From contig JACONQ010000004.1 in NCBI GenBank assembly GCA_014281115.1, positions 806,001 to 870,000 of the forward strand: DNA of 64,000 nucleotides, given 5' to 3'. The DNA is from Laburnicola sp. R22_1 (taxonomy: Eukaryota; Ascomycota; Dothideomycetes; Pleosporales; Didymosphaeriaceae). The notes beneath the pieces are model-generated. The model saw only the letters and a list, made by a program, of their open reading frames with translations. It ran no database searches and had not been told where the DNA came from. Positions within the stretch are counted from its first letter, which is position 1. Each line of letters starts with the position of its first letter. Positions 11,556-22,058 of this stretch are shown one piece after another. The position numbers and the translations under genes were made by a program.

Positions 11556-14500
11556 TTACTTAAATAAATTCTTATATATTAATTAGTTTTATGCTTAGCT
11601 ATAGTAGATAGTATAAGGTATTTATTATAAACTACCCTTTTAGTTTATAAAGCATATATAACCTAATAAGGACCTTATAAAACTTATCCTTAAGTTTAAT
11701 AATACTTAAAATATTAGAATTCTTATTATTTTCTAGAGAACTTCTACTAAATAGAACTCTATAGAAAGCGAACTTCTATATTAAAAGTTAATACCTATAT
11801 GTCTAGCTAATTATACAGTTATCTATAGTATACTAGTTTCTTTACTATAGCTATTCCTTACAGGTTAATAATTAGTATAGAGAATATACTATTTAAGTAC
11901 TAAGTTATCTAGACTCTAGCACTAATTTTCTTTATAATATTCTTTTACTATCTAGTAGTACCCTATATAGTTTCTTATATAATAAAAAGATTCCTTAACC
12001 TTATTCTTAAAAGTATGTACGTTCTTATTATTTATCTATTCTATAATAGGTAGAACGTCTTGCTACTTCTATATAATAGCTGCTTTCTAAACTAAATATT
12101 TATATTTAACTAATACCTAATACTACTAGCCTAACTCTACTCTCTATATATTTACCTAATAACCTTTTACTTTTATACTTGTCTACTAGTTATTATATTT
12201 TATAATATTCTTATATATATGCTTTTATATCTTAGTAAGTTTAGCTACTTATTTTATATTATTTCCGCTTAATTATTTATAAACGTCTTACTTAGAGATC
12301 TTTCTCTTATTATAAATATTAGAGAGAGAGCTGCCTACAAAGACTTAGATACAAACCTAATAAAAGATTTAGTTAAATATTATCCTCTACTATGCTATTA
12401 GCGCACTTATTTATGCTAAAACTAATATTAAATTCTATAATTTTAGTAATCCCGATTAGATTCTATAATTATAGATCTAGTACGTAGTAGAAAAGAAGCT
12501 AGAATTATATTATATAGTAGCTATCTAGAATATAAGTAGGTAATAAAAATATATATAAAGATAACTAAGAACTATGCTAGGTAGTTTATAGCCTTATAAG
12601 GTTAATATATAAGATATAACATAAGAACTAGATAGTATATTTAATTAGGCTACTTTTTTATTAGCGCACTTCTAATATAATTAGCTTTGCACTACTATAA
12701 TACTAACTAGGTGCTTTAGTATTCCTACCTAGCTTAATATTATAATTTATAGACTACTTCTAAAATAATAATCTACTAAGAAAGTAATAGTATTAAGTAG
12801 CTTTTAGTTATAATTTTATATTACTTATTAGACGCGAATGTGGATACGCTATTAAGTGTAATTAAGGATAGTTACACTAAGAACGTGTATAATTAGATAC
12901 TTTTCTATTAGATACTAAGATATTATATACGCCTAGTATAATTAATTAATATATTAAAATATAGTTTATATAATACTACTACGCGTTCTATTAAACTTTT
13001 TTATCTCCAGTCTATATCTTAACTTTACAAAGAAATATAGCACCTTAAAGGTTTATCTTAAGTATATATTAGTTTAGTTATATGCTAATTTTATAGGGTT
13101 AGATTACTTATAAAGTAATAAAAAGGCTACTAATAGAAGCTATAGTTAAGAAGCTTAGCTAGAAATATTACTTCTTTTTACTGTCCTTAATAGAGCCACA
13201 CTATAAAAAAGGAATAGCACTTTTCCTATCTAATAAGTAGGCCTATAGTAGTCTAGACTACTTAATATATTTATCTTACTAAATAGCTATATATCTAAAT
13301 ACTACTAGTAATAGATTTAGTATAATAGCTATTAGTTTATCTAAATAGTTTCGCTAATAGAAAGTAGTTAGAACTATCTCTAATTAGCGTTCTCTAAGAT
13401 TATTTAAATGATAAAAAATATATACTATTAGTAATAATAAATAGGAAAGCTTCTGCATAGTTTATCTAGTCCTTATGCTAAAGGCTAAAAATAGAAATCC
13501 TACGTATAAGTACTTCGCTTGTATAGATAATATATAGTTTAAAATAATTTACTACAAATTTAGAATTAAAAGTACTATTTTCATATCTTATTAATATACT
13601 ATATATAAAAGGTTATTATAGAATTCTAAGTATATAATTTACTAAGGCTATTATAATTTATTTAGGTACGCGTATAATAACTATATACAAATCTAATATA
13701 GACTATACTAAAACAAAAAAATTATATAGGTATTTTATATTAGTACCTAATCTTAAAAAGCACTAATTTCTATAGTTATAGTAGAGAATATTATCTAATA
13801 TTTAGTAGTAAATAATATAGAAATATAATAAATAAGTATAAGTAAGAGTAGCTACTTTAATAAATAAAGGAAAATATATATTAAAGATGTATAGAAGGTT
13901 CTATTATAAAAATAAAGTCTGTACCTATCTATAGTTAAACTTTATTAAGCTTTAAGCTAGTAAAAATAGCTATCTTATTCTTTAAGCTTGCCTATAAGTA
14001 TAAAAAAAGTAGGCGTAGTAGTTAGGGCAAAATTTTTATATTCTGCGATGCCTATTAGCGTACAAAGTAAGAAAAATAGTCTAGTACTTATAGCTTACTA
14101 TAATTTTTAAAAGTCTTCTTAGTACTAAGATACTGTAAGTAGCTACCTTATATAAAGTAATATCTACTAAAGAAATCCCTAACTACTCTTTATATAGTTA
14201 AAAGAAGTAGTAGTAGAATACACTTTTATAGCACCTAGAATAAACCTTAGTAATATAGACTTTTAGAAATATTTAATAATAAATTTATTACACTATATAT
14301 ACTCTACTTTATTCTATATAGTCTTAACTATAGTATAAAGTCCCTTAGATATTTTCTTAAGTTTGTTAATAGCCTTATAAAGCTACTAAAAGTCTAGCTA
14401 TACTAGCTTTTAAATAAAGTAGGTATATTACTAAGGAGTGCTAGACTTATTTTAAACCTATAACTTAATATGTATTTTTAGTCCCTACTATTAAATATAT

Positions 14501-15458
14501 ACAATATAGCTTATTGTTTAGAAAAATAGTTAGAGTTAGAAAGCTATATTTTTAGGACTGCATACTATACTAATAGAACTTTAGTAATTCTACTCTATAT
14601 TAAGGGTAGACACTCGTATTCTAGAGGCTAGGTAATAGAAAAAAGCTAATAAGAACTAGATAGATATAAGGCTAGTTATATAGAAAGATAACTAGTAAAG
14701 AACTAAAGAATATTTTACTCTTATAAAGAAGGACGTGCATAATATATCTTAGAAATTATTAGCTAAGAAAAGTTAATTTAGTATAAGCACGTTACTTTTA
14801 AAATAGCTTTACTTCTAGCTAATAGATAAAAAAATTAGAATAGTTACTAAGTAGGGATTAAGAGCAGTAGTATAAATAGTGCAAATAATTAGCAAATTAG
14901 ATATTATTAGCGCTATTTCTAATTTATAAATAATTAGTTATTAAGGCTATACAAAGTACACTAGCGCTATATTTATAGGTGCCTTAAATTATAATACAGT
15001 TAGGTATAGGCTAGTAAATAGGTTCGAGATACCCAGGTTAGGTATAGGATTAGGTTAGAGTCGCATAGACTATGGGTATAGGTTAGGTTAGGTCGCACAG
15101 ACCTTAGGTTAGGTTGGGTTAATTACGTAAGACCCTAAACTCAACCCAACCTATACTTAACCTAATTACGTAAGACCTAACCTAATTACGTAAGACCCTA
15201 GCTTAATTTAACTTAGTTTAATATTATTTAAAATATATTTTTAATTAATTATAACAGCTATTTATTACAGACTAAATGGGTACCCTAGGGTTAGGTTAGG
15301 GTTGGGTCTTACGTAAGTAGGGTTGGGTTAACGTGTTCGATCACTCATCCGCGCAGATCACTCATCCGCGCACCCCACCAAAATCGCGACGCGTCTTCCT
15401 ACAATTGCTCTTCAACAACGCAATAAAATAGGTAGTAAATAAATTTATTAAGTGCGCG

Positions 15459-15809
15459 CTATCTAGTAGTACAATGAGTCCTTGTATAACCTTGTTCGTG
15501 GCACTTGCTGCAGGTTGGCGGTGCTCAAGGCCTACTTAGCTGCCCCGCCTGCTCTACCTGCTAGAGCACCCTTTCGGCCTCTGCAGCAAGCAATTAACCT
15601 TCCTCTACCCGCATAGCTCCTCCACAGGCTATATACTGTCGGCGCTGCTGCTCTTTACGCTGCCGCCGCTAAATAGCCTATTAGAGCTTCCTATTCTCCT
15701 CTGCAAGGATTGTTGCTGAATTCATCGCAAGTTAACACCCTTTAACAAGCTGGCGAATAGCCTAGGTAGTAGGGCTCTGCGAAGGCCGACTAAGGCGGTC
15801 CTAGATAAA
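15459..15809 (-). pseudogene. Lost C-terminal tail of the P2 transposase
   Basis: This stretch is in the same frame as the 422-codon ORF, and 17078 to 15459 is exactly 540 codons. It is broken by about ten TAA and TAG codons, nearly all explained as CAA or CAG hit by C-to-T change. The readable remains include a Gln/Arg-rich helix and the zinc knuckle CSKCHEQGYTRTHC just before the natural stop at 15459. The knuckle matches the one at the C terminus of P1. Confidence 0.8.
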
Positions 15810-17078
15810 TTAAGCCTGCTGCTCTAGCTGAGCAGTAGTATGCGGCGTCTCTAACGTCCATGCGACCTCAGCGTTGGCCGCTGCCCCTGGCGGAGACGGC
15901 GTCCTAACCACTGTCAGCGACAAGACGCGTTCTGGACAGGCTGGGACTAGCCCTGTCGCCCGAAAGCCAGCCTGGATATTCTGCTCTAACAAGACTGTCT
16001 CTCTGATGCCTGGGTATATCTGTAAGAAGTCCTGCTTGTCCATGTGGAAGACGTGTTGTCGCGCAAGCTCAGACACTTGGTGGCCGTACGCAACCTTAAG
16101 AGGCGAGAAGCAGCCAACATCGAGCGGCTGGAGCAGGTGCGACGTATGAGAGGGCATACAGAGCGTAATAATCTTGTTCTCTGCGCAGTACTTATCGAAC
16201 TCAGCCGTTGCGTGGCTGCCGTGGCCGTCAAGGATGAGTAGTCGGTAGGCCCCTATCGTACGGGCTTCAGTATGTCGGTGGAAGTGCTTTACCCACTCGA
16301 AGCCTAGGTTGTCCGTAGTCCAGCCGTTGTCGCTAACAGCGATAGTCCAATCAGGTGGTAGGCCTTGATACCAGCTAGCTTGGTGGAGCTTCCCTCGCAG
16401 GATCACGAAGGGTGGGATAGACCAGCCAGACGCGTTGATACACTCAATCGTCGTTACCCACTCGCGATCACCTGGCTGTATAGTCGCCGCACGGCCGACT
16501 GTCTCAGAGCTTGTAACGACTTTTGACGTCGCAGCGATACCCATCAAGAAGCCAGTCTCGTCAAAGTTGTAGATATCTGTATCGAGGATGCCGTATGACT
16601 GGCGCGTCTCCGCTACGAGCTTGAACCACGCACGGATCGCGACAGGGTCTTCAGATCTTGCGCGCTGTTGGTGGAACTTGCGATTCCACTTAGTCTGGAG
16701 CTCTGCCTGGTGCTTGACAAAGCGCGACACCCACTTCTCGCCGACTGATTGTGGAGGTGGCTCTTGGCCCCGCGCGGCGAGCAGATTGTCTGCCATTCGT
16801 CGTACGTTGATAATATGGGGCGGAAATCCGCGTCGGTCGAGGTCTAGGATCCACTCTACTAGGGATTGCTCCTCAGTAGGGTGTAGCTTTCGTTTCTGAA
16901 CGTTGGCGATAGCTTGAGGGCGAGCACCTCTGGTACGGTCGCGGATAGTCGTTTCAGGGACATTATATAGTCGCGCAGCCTGGCGGCGACTCTTAACCTG
17001 CTTATTCTGAATCGCCTGCATTGAGAGACTAAGTCTCCCTTCTTTTTGAGCCTGCTGGACGTGCTGGGGGAGCGGCAT
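15810..17078 (-). CDS. Fot1/pogo transposase, open through the whole DDE core (P2)
   Basis: This 422-codon open frame starts at the ATG at 17078, 82 bp inside the element. The N-terminal region has the CENP-B/psq helix-turn-helix (RRQAARLYNVPETTIRD, about residues 33-49), then the second DNA-binding domain (GEKWVSRFVKHQ). The DDE core keeps all three acids: NFDETGF, DGHGSH and QPLDVGCF. The frame stops at 15810, where CAA appears to have become TAA. The same frame continues to a natural stop at 15459 (see the tail entry). The catalytic core may still fold, but the C-terminal coil and zinc knuckle are cut off. Many CpA sites remain here, so RIP largely spared this part. Confidence 0.88.
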   Translation of the reverse strand: MPLPQHVQQAQKEGRLSLSMQAIQNKQVKSRRQAARLYNVPETTIRDRTRGARPQAIANVQKRKLHPTEEQSLVEWILDLDRRGFPPHIINVRRMADNLLAARGQEPPPQSVGEKWVSRFVKHQAELQTKWNRKFHQQRARSEDPVAIRAWFKLVAETRQSYGILDTDIYNFDETGFLMGIAATSKVVTSSETVGRAATIQPGDREWVTTIECINASGWSIPPFVILRGKLHQASWYQGLPPDWTIAVSDNGWTTDNLGFEWVKHFHRHTEARTIGAYRLLILDGHGSHATAEFDKYCAENKIITLCMPSHTSHLLQPLDVGCFSPLKVAYGHQVSELARQHVFHMDKQDFLQIYPGIRETVLLEQNIQAGFRATGLVPACPERVLSLTVVRTPSPPGAAANAEVAWTLETPHTTAQLEQQA

Positions 17079-17299
17079 TGCGAGAGTTGTGAGAGGACGC
17101 GTCGCGATTTTGGTGGAGTGCGCGGATGAGTGATCTGCGCGGATGAGTGATCGAACACGTTAGGGTTAGGGTCTTACTTAAGTAGAGTTAGGTTAGGGTT
17201 AGGGTCTTACGTAATCTAACCCAACCCAACCTAACCCAACCTAACCCTACTTACGTAAGACCCTAACCCCAACCTAACCTATACCTATTTGCCAGCCTA

Positions 17300-18816
17300 G
17301 TTAGGTAGAAGAAAAGGTAGCATAATACTAAACACTTTAGCTAAAAAAAACTCTTTTAACTAAAATAGTTAGTATACCTTTTAAAGGCTACTATATATAG
17401 GAATACTAAGCCTTCTCTATTATAGCTACTCTATATTATAGAAGTTGTCTTCTAGTTTAGTTTTTTTACTACTTAACTTACTAGTATTAATTAATAGAAT
17501 ATAGCTGCTTTAGATAATATTAGTTAACTAAAAGCTATTATTAAGGTTTATAAATATTATTATATAGAGTACTATATAAATTTTAACTACGTTACGCAAA
17601 TTAGCTACTTAAGAGCTACTCTTTCTTACCTATAAACTATCTGCACTAAGCTAGCCTTAAAAATAAGCTTTTTAGCACTAGATAGCTTTTAGACTATTTT
17701 ATTTAATCTATTAAGTAGTAATAAAATAAAAAGGCGCTTTATTAACTGCAGTTTATTAAAGAAGAAATAGAGTTCTAACTAAAAAGCTACTACTAACTTA
17801 TTTTTATTAAAGGCTCTTCTTATATAAGACTAGAATAATAAAGTAAGCAAATTAAGTATTAAAAGCCTAACGCTGTCTAGATTTACCTATAAGCGAATTA
17901 AGCAACTTATTTAACTAAGGTAAGATAATATAGTAATTATTAGTAGAGTAAAACACTATACTAAATAAGCTGCAGATCTCCTTTAGTAGATTTCTATTTT
18001 ACTAGCAAACACTTAGATATACTTACTCTATATTCTTTTATATTTCTATATACTAAATAGTATAGACTTTATTAACTAGGAAATTATTATTAAAATAATA
18101 AAGGAAATAATAGGAGTTACTAGCGACGATATGTACATAAAGCGTATCTAGGACAGCGTAGTATAGGTAAATAAGAACTTAATAAAGGGTCTTGTTAGGA
18201 CCGGTTGGACCTAGACTTAAGCAACAACGTTGTGCTATTTCTGTACGTGCCTTCCTCAATTACATCTAATTATAGCTTACTTACTTTAATAGCGTTATTT
18301 AGTAGTATTAAATAAGCGCCATAATAGATACCTTATTAGGTATTATTAGTAATAGTAGAGGGACTATAAAGCGTTATTCTAGTATAATAACTATGCCTCT
18401 ATTAGCAACAGCTAGTATAATATAGACTATTAGATCTAGTAGGTTCACACCAGGCAAGTGGAAGTCATGGCAGCAATGTATCATCGTTTTATACCGAACA
18501 TGCGCCCATAGATACAATGCCATGTCATGAGTCACCTTGAACACAGTATCAGTACTTAACACAGTGTTTGCAGATTAACATGCATCAGACATTCTAGAGC
18601 GGTATCATTCCACATCTGCTACCTTTTAGACCACAAGTCATGATGCAAAGTGCAGCGAATCTTCCCCCACATAATCAGACGACCATGCCTAAGTCCTTCC
18701 GTGCATTTGCAGATTAGGGCGACGTCCCTCGTACTACCCTCTAGTTCACTATCAATCGCAAACGAATTCCCCGAGGTAGGCTAATTGTATCCTATCTAAG
18801 TTTCAGGACACGGTTT
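17300..18816. other. AT-rich tract passing into the gene island; no gene called
   Basis: 17300-18180 is TA-dense with stops in all frames. From about 18200 base composition rises and CpG and CpA reappear, which marks the edge of the non-repetitive island. The 62-codon minus frame at 18374-18562 has no recognisable feature. The remainder is probably downstream sequence of the mutase gene. Confidence 0.5.
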
Positions 18817-19834
18817 TTATAAAGCCGCGCTGCTAGTTCTCTCTGCCTTGACCAGCAGCGCCACGCTGCTACCTTCGCGAACACGAAATCCTGCCATATC
18901 AACGGCTTCCAGAATCGCTGAAATTGCATACGAGTGCGTTGTCAGCTCGATAAAGACGTTCCTGTCGTTCTCAAATATATCTTCGAGGAGCCGTTGTATC
19001 CTGGCAACGTGCTCTTCAGTAGTTTCCTCGCGGTTGCTACTCCAAAGCTCATCGTTTTCCGAGAACCCTGGTTTAATAATGTAGTCGGGATAATGCTCCT
19101 TAATCCAGCTCGAGGTACTCCTCCGGTCGCATGTGTGATCTGTCAGTCGTTCTCTAAGCAGCTCCTTCACGATGGGTTGGAATTGCGCTCCGTGGTCTTC
19201 TAAGACGTTGGCGAAAACGAGTCGAGTCGTCTCGAGAGCACGGGCCAACGGGCTCGTGTAGATGGTTCCGGGAAGAGGAATCATGTCATTTTCGACAGCA
19301 TCCGACCAGAACCGTCCCAAGCTCTTCACCTGCTCAATGCCTTTGTTGTTGAGATGTGCATCAGCCCAGGTGATGTGCCCATCTCCATCCAAGTGCGCCC
19401 AGTGATTCTAGCAACAATTATTGGCGGCAGATACAGTAGTGAAGCAGAAAACTCACGTTCCATGCGTCTCGGTCGACTTGAGCCATGAAGGCATTATGGT
19501 AGCCAAAGCCATGTCGCGTAATATATAAGACCTTGTAAGCCCCAGACGGATCTTGCGCATTTAGCGATTCGACATGGCTCTTAAAGCGCTGCCAGGGCTT
19601 TGAATTCTTGCCTTGAGGTAAAGACAAGCCAACCAAATGATCGGTATCGTATGGCTTGTCGACAAGACCTAAACCGGGCAAAGTAGTTGCGGGGGTAATG
19701 GGATTCTGCTGAGCCTGCACTTCTGTGTAGTTGAAGAAGAAGCCGGAAAGGCCTTGGAATTGGAAGCAGCATTTTGCATTGTTAGCCGCCATTACTGCCC
19801 AAATGATCGAGCACGCACTCTTTTGAAACAGCAT
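18817..19834 (-). CDS. Phosphoglycerate mutase family protein (two exons)
   Basis: Exon 1 is 19834-19457 (126 codons). A 49-bp intron follows (19456-19408, donor GTGAGT, acceptor CTAG). Exon 2 is 19407-18817. The join is in frame and gives 322 residues. The histidine-phosphatase signature is LYITRHGFGYHN (about residues 103-114, catalytic His in RHG). Later come the fungal-type LLRERLTDHTCDRRS and the second His in TTHSYAIS. The family removes or transfers phosphate on small metabolites or proteins; the substrate cannot be told. A start at the second Met (MAANNAKC) is also possible. It is divergent from the HET gene, shows no RIP damage and is probably a live gene. Confidence 0.85.
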
Positions 19835-20177
19835 TCAAATGCCTGTGTGCTAATCAGCACAGAAAAAGGAAAGAGACGTGGTGGCCCGGTGTAATAACCT
19901 TGCCTATATAGGCTAGCTCAGGACAAAATTCTCGCGATCTAGAACTTCGAACCCCTCATGCAAGGTGCGCCACAAGATCTATTTTAAAAACAACTGCGAA
20001 AGCAAAATCCCTCAGTGGTAGAGCTTATCTCGTCCTTTACGTCTCGTCTGTATCTACGAATATTCAACTCGGAAGCATTTAAACGCCCGCAAGGCGGCTG
20101 TTCTGCGAATCGCTAGGCGCAAAGTCGTTTCACGACCGTTGGGAATTTCATCAGTTTTGTAAATATCAACCTCGTCA
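19835..20177. promoter_or_regulatory. Shared divergent promoter region
   Basis: 343 bp separate the start codons of the mutase-family gene and the HET gene, which point away from each other. A TATA-like CCTATATAGG lies near 19912-19921. No other element is clear enough to name. Confidence 0.5.
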
Positions 20178-22058
20178 ATGGCGGCCATTACTGGTCTCTA
20201 CACTCAACTAGAACTCAGAAACGAGGGCGAGATTCGCCTTGTCAAGATTGCAAAGTCCAAAGATGGCGACATATGTTGTAAGCTGGAGACAGTCAGCATT
20301 CACAAGAAGCCCCAATACGACGCGATTTCGTACACCTGGGGCCCGTCTACCAACGAAGAAGCGGCAAGAGGTATGACCAATACTCCAACCCACAGGATAC
20401 TGTGCAACGACCATCACTTACTGGTGCCGGAGAACCTCCATGCCTTCCTCACTAAAGCTGCGGAGAACACTAGGCTTGCCTCGAAATATATGTGGATTGA
20501 TAGCATCTGCATCGATCAAAGTGCGCCGCTCGAGCGGACGTCACAGGTTAAGATGATGTCGAATATCTACCAATCTGCAGCCACTGTCGTTGTGTGGCTT
20601 GGCGAAGAGGACAAGCATACCAGGGGTGCCTTTGAGTTGATACACGTTCTGGGGAGATATTCCGAGAATCAACTTCAGGAAATCACGCCGAGAAATCTCA
20701 ACAGCACGCGAACACTCCAGATGCTCGCTCCGTGCGGTGACATTAGTTTCTGGAGGTCCCTTCAGCGGCTGTTCCAACGGAGATACTTCACCCGCGTCTG
20801 GATCATCCAAGAGATCACGCTTGCGAGGGAGAGGTTGACAGTCTGTGGTCAGCACATGGTCAACTGGGATCATGTCGTTAAAGTATCCAAGTTCCTCACG
20901 GTCACCTCGTGGACGCGATGGATTTGCTCGAGCGGCATGTTCTCCGCGGTTGACTCGCAACAATCGAACCACGCGATTCCAAATCTTATAGACGCCAGTA
21001 AGAAAACCAGAGAGGTGGACGAAAGAAAGATCATGTTATATTCACTCATCCGGTCCCGTCGCTTCGAAGCATCGGATCCCCGAGACAAAGTCTACGCTCT
21101 CCTTGGCATCGCTGGTAATGTGGTCATGGGCAAAGCCAGATACCAACCTGTGTATGGGGTGAGGTCTACGGCTGACACGTACAAAATGGTGGCCATACAA
21201 ATTCTCCTTGACTCGGATGACCTACTACTGCTGGCACATGCAGAAGGAGAGGTGTTTCAAACGATTCCTTATCTCCCTTCCTGGGTTCCCGATTGGAGTT
21301 CAACCCGTGTAGTCGGGCTCGGCGTGACTGGCTACGAAAGGTTTTCGGCGGCAGGTACTCTTCGCAGAGTCCTACAAGTTGACGAGAAGAGTCACACTTT
21401 GCTTCTAAGCGGGAAGAGGATCGACATCGTTACCTCGACGGCCGAGAGCAAAAAGGAGATCCTCAATGGTAAACCCTTTCCCCGGCTGCTCTCCATCCTG
21501 TGTGCCTTGCCACGGTCGTGCCAGACGAGACAGCCTTCCTCGGAGGTGTTTTGGCGAACACTCTTAACGGACACGGCAGGCCTACATCCAGTGCATCCAG
21601 CTCCGAAGGAATACGCGGGGGCTTTTATGCCGTGGTTCAGGGCGAGGCTAGACGAGACGGCAAGCCATATCGACGACGCCCTGTTAACCGAGGTGCTCGA
21701 ATGCTTAGAAGCTGACGGGCTGCATGACTCGACCACTGAAGTTGTCGCTGCTCCGAACGAAGACGATCAATCAAAAGGCCCACGGGCCGCCCTGGACGCG
21801 AGCCAATACGAAGCTACTTTCTCGCATTCACCGCACTTACGGGCATTCTTGACCAGGCAAAAGTACTTTGGAGTTGGTTCCGAATCTCTCTGTGAGAACG
21901 ACGAAATCTGGATAATTACAGGTTCTCGCGTGCCGCTCGCACTCCGACAAGCTAGGCAAGGTGCCTTTAGACTTGTAGGAGGCACATATGTTCATGGGTT
22001 GATGCACGGGGAGGCGCTGGAATTGGGAGAGCCATTTAGGGAGATTACCTTGGTCTGA
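20178..22058 (+). CDS. HET-domain (heterokaryon incompatibility) protein
   Basis: A single uninterrupted 626-codon frame. The HET domain occupies about residues 46-215, with its three usual blocks: AISYTWGP (49-56), WIDSICIDQ (106-114) with VVVWLGE (137-143), and RRYFTRVWIIQE (201-212). The C-terminal third ends with NDEIWIITGSRVPLALR and FRLVGGTYVHGLMHGEAL, typical of this fungal family. HET proteins trigger cell death or growth arrest when incompatible nuclei share a cytoplasm; which partner this one senses is unknown. No NACHT, STAND or signal sequence was seen. The coding sequence has normal codon use and no RIP damage. The ATG lies in a TCAATGG context. Confidence 0.93.
   Translation: MAAITGLYTQLELRNEGEIRLVKIAKSKDGDICCKLETVSIHKKPQYDAISYTWGPSTNEEAARGMTNTPTHRILCNDHHLLVPENLHAFLTKAAENTRLASKYMWIDSICIDQSAPLERTSQVKMMSNIYQSAATVVVWLGEEDKHTRGAFELIHVLGRYSENQLQEITPRNLNSTRTLQMLAPCGDISFWRSLQRLFQRRYFTRVWIIQEITLARERLTVCGQHMVNWDHVVKVSKFLTVTSWTRWICSSGMFSAVDSQQSNHAIPNLIDASKKTREVDERKIMLYSLIRSRRFEASDPRDKVYALLGIAGNVVMGKARYQPVYGVRSTADTYKMVAIQILLDSDDLLLLAHAEGEVFQTIPYLPSWVPDWSSTRVVGLGVTGYERFSAAGTLRRVLQVDEKSHTLLLSGKRIDIVTSTAESKKEILNGKPFPRLLSILCALPRSCQTRQPSSEVFWRTLLTDTAGLHPVHPAPKEYAGAFMPWFRARLDETASHIDDALLTEVLECLEADGLHDSTTEVVAAPNEDDQSKGPRAALDASQYEATFSHSPHLRAFLTRQKYFGVGSESLCENDEIWIITGSRVPLALRQARQGAFRLVGGTYVHGLMHGEALELGEPFREITLV

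Larger units (their letters stand above)
10658..15008. other. AT-rich RIP-type desert
   Basis: TA-dense sequence with stops in every frame and no ORF worth calling. It includes the right copy of the P1-flanking repeat (about 10783-10962) and the inverted 125-bp repeat. Much of it is probably decayed transposon, but I could identify no family. Confidence 0.55.
15331..17160 (-). mobile_element. Fot1/pogo element P2
   Basis: Near-perfect terminal inverted repeats begin ACGTGTTC and carry GATCACTCATCCGCGCA twice in tandem (starts 15339 and 15356). TA duplications lie at 15329-15330 and 17161-17162. Size is 1830 bp. It holds one transposase frame on the minus strand and is inserted in the TTAGGG-like foldback element. 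Confidence 0.93.
15009..17297. mobile_element. Foldback element of TTAGGG-like sequence, hosting P2
   Basis: The ends are inverted: GGCTAGTAAATAGGT on the left, and the complement of GGCTGGCAAATAGGT on the right. TA flanks both ends (15007-15008, 17298-17299). Without P2 it is about 457 bp. The body consists of degenerate telomere-like G-strand runs (TTAGGG, TTAGG, TTGGG) that switch to C-strand runs across TTACGTAA palindromes. It may be a MITE whose arms are telomere-like. Because it sits inside the window and changes strand, it is not a chromosome end. Confidence 0.65.

Noticed and set aside
15986..17158. Several 60-100 codon ORFs overlapping the P2 transposase
   Set aside because: They are other-frame shadows of the transposase, whose motifs are unambiguous.
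15019..17290. Chromosome end or true interstitial telomere
   Set aside because: The telomere-like runs change strand several times, are degenerate and are bounded by transposon-like inverted ends, with ordinary sequence on both sides.
18374..18562. 62-codon minus-strand ORF beside the mutase gene
   Set aside because: No recognisable motif, no homologue known to me, and it lies at the border of decayed DNA. It is probably chance.
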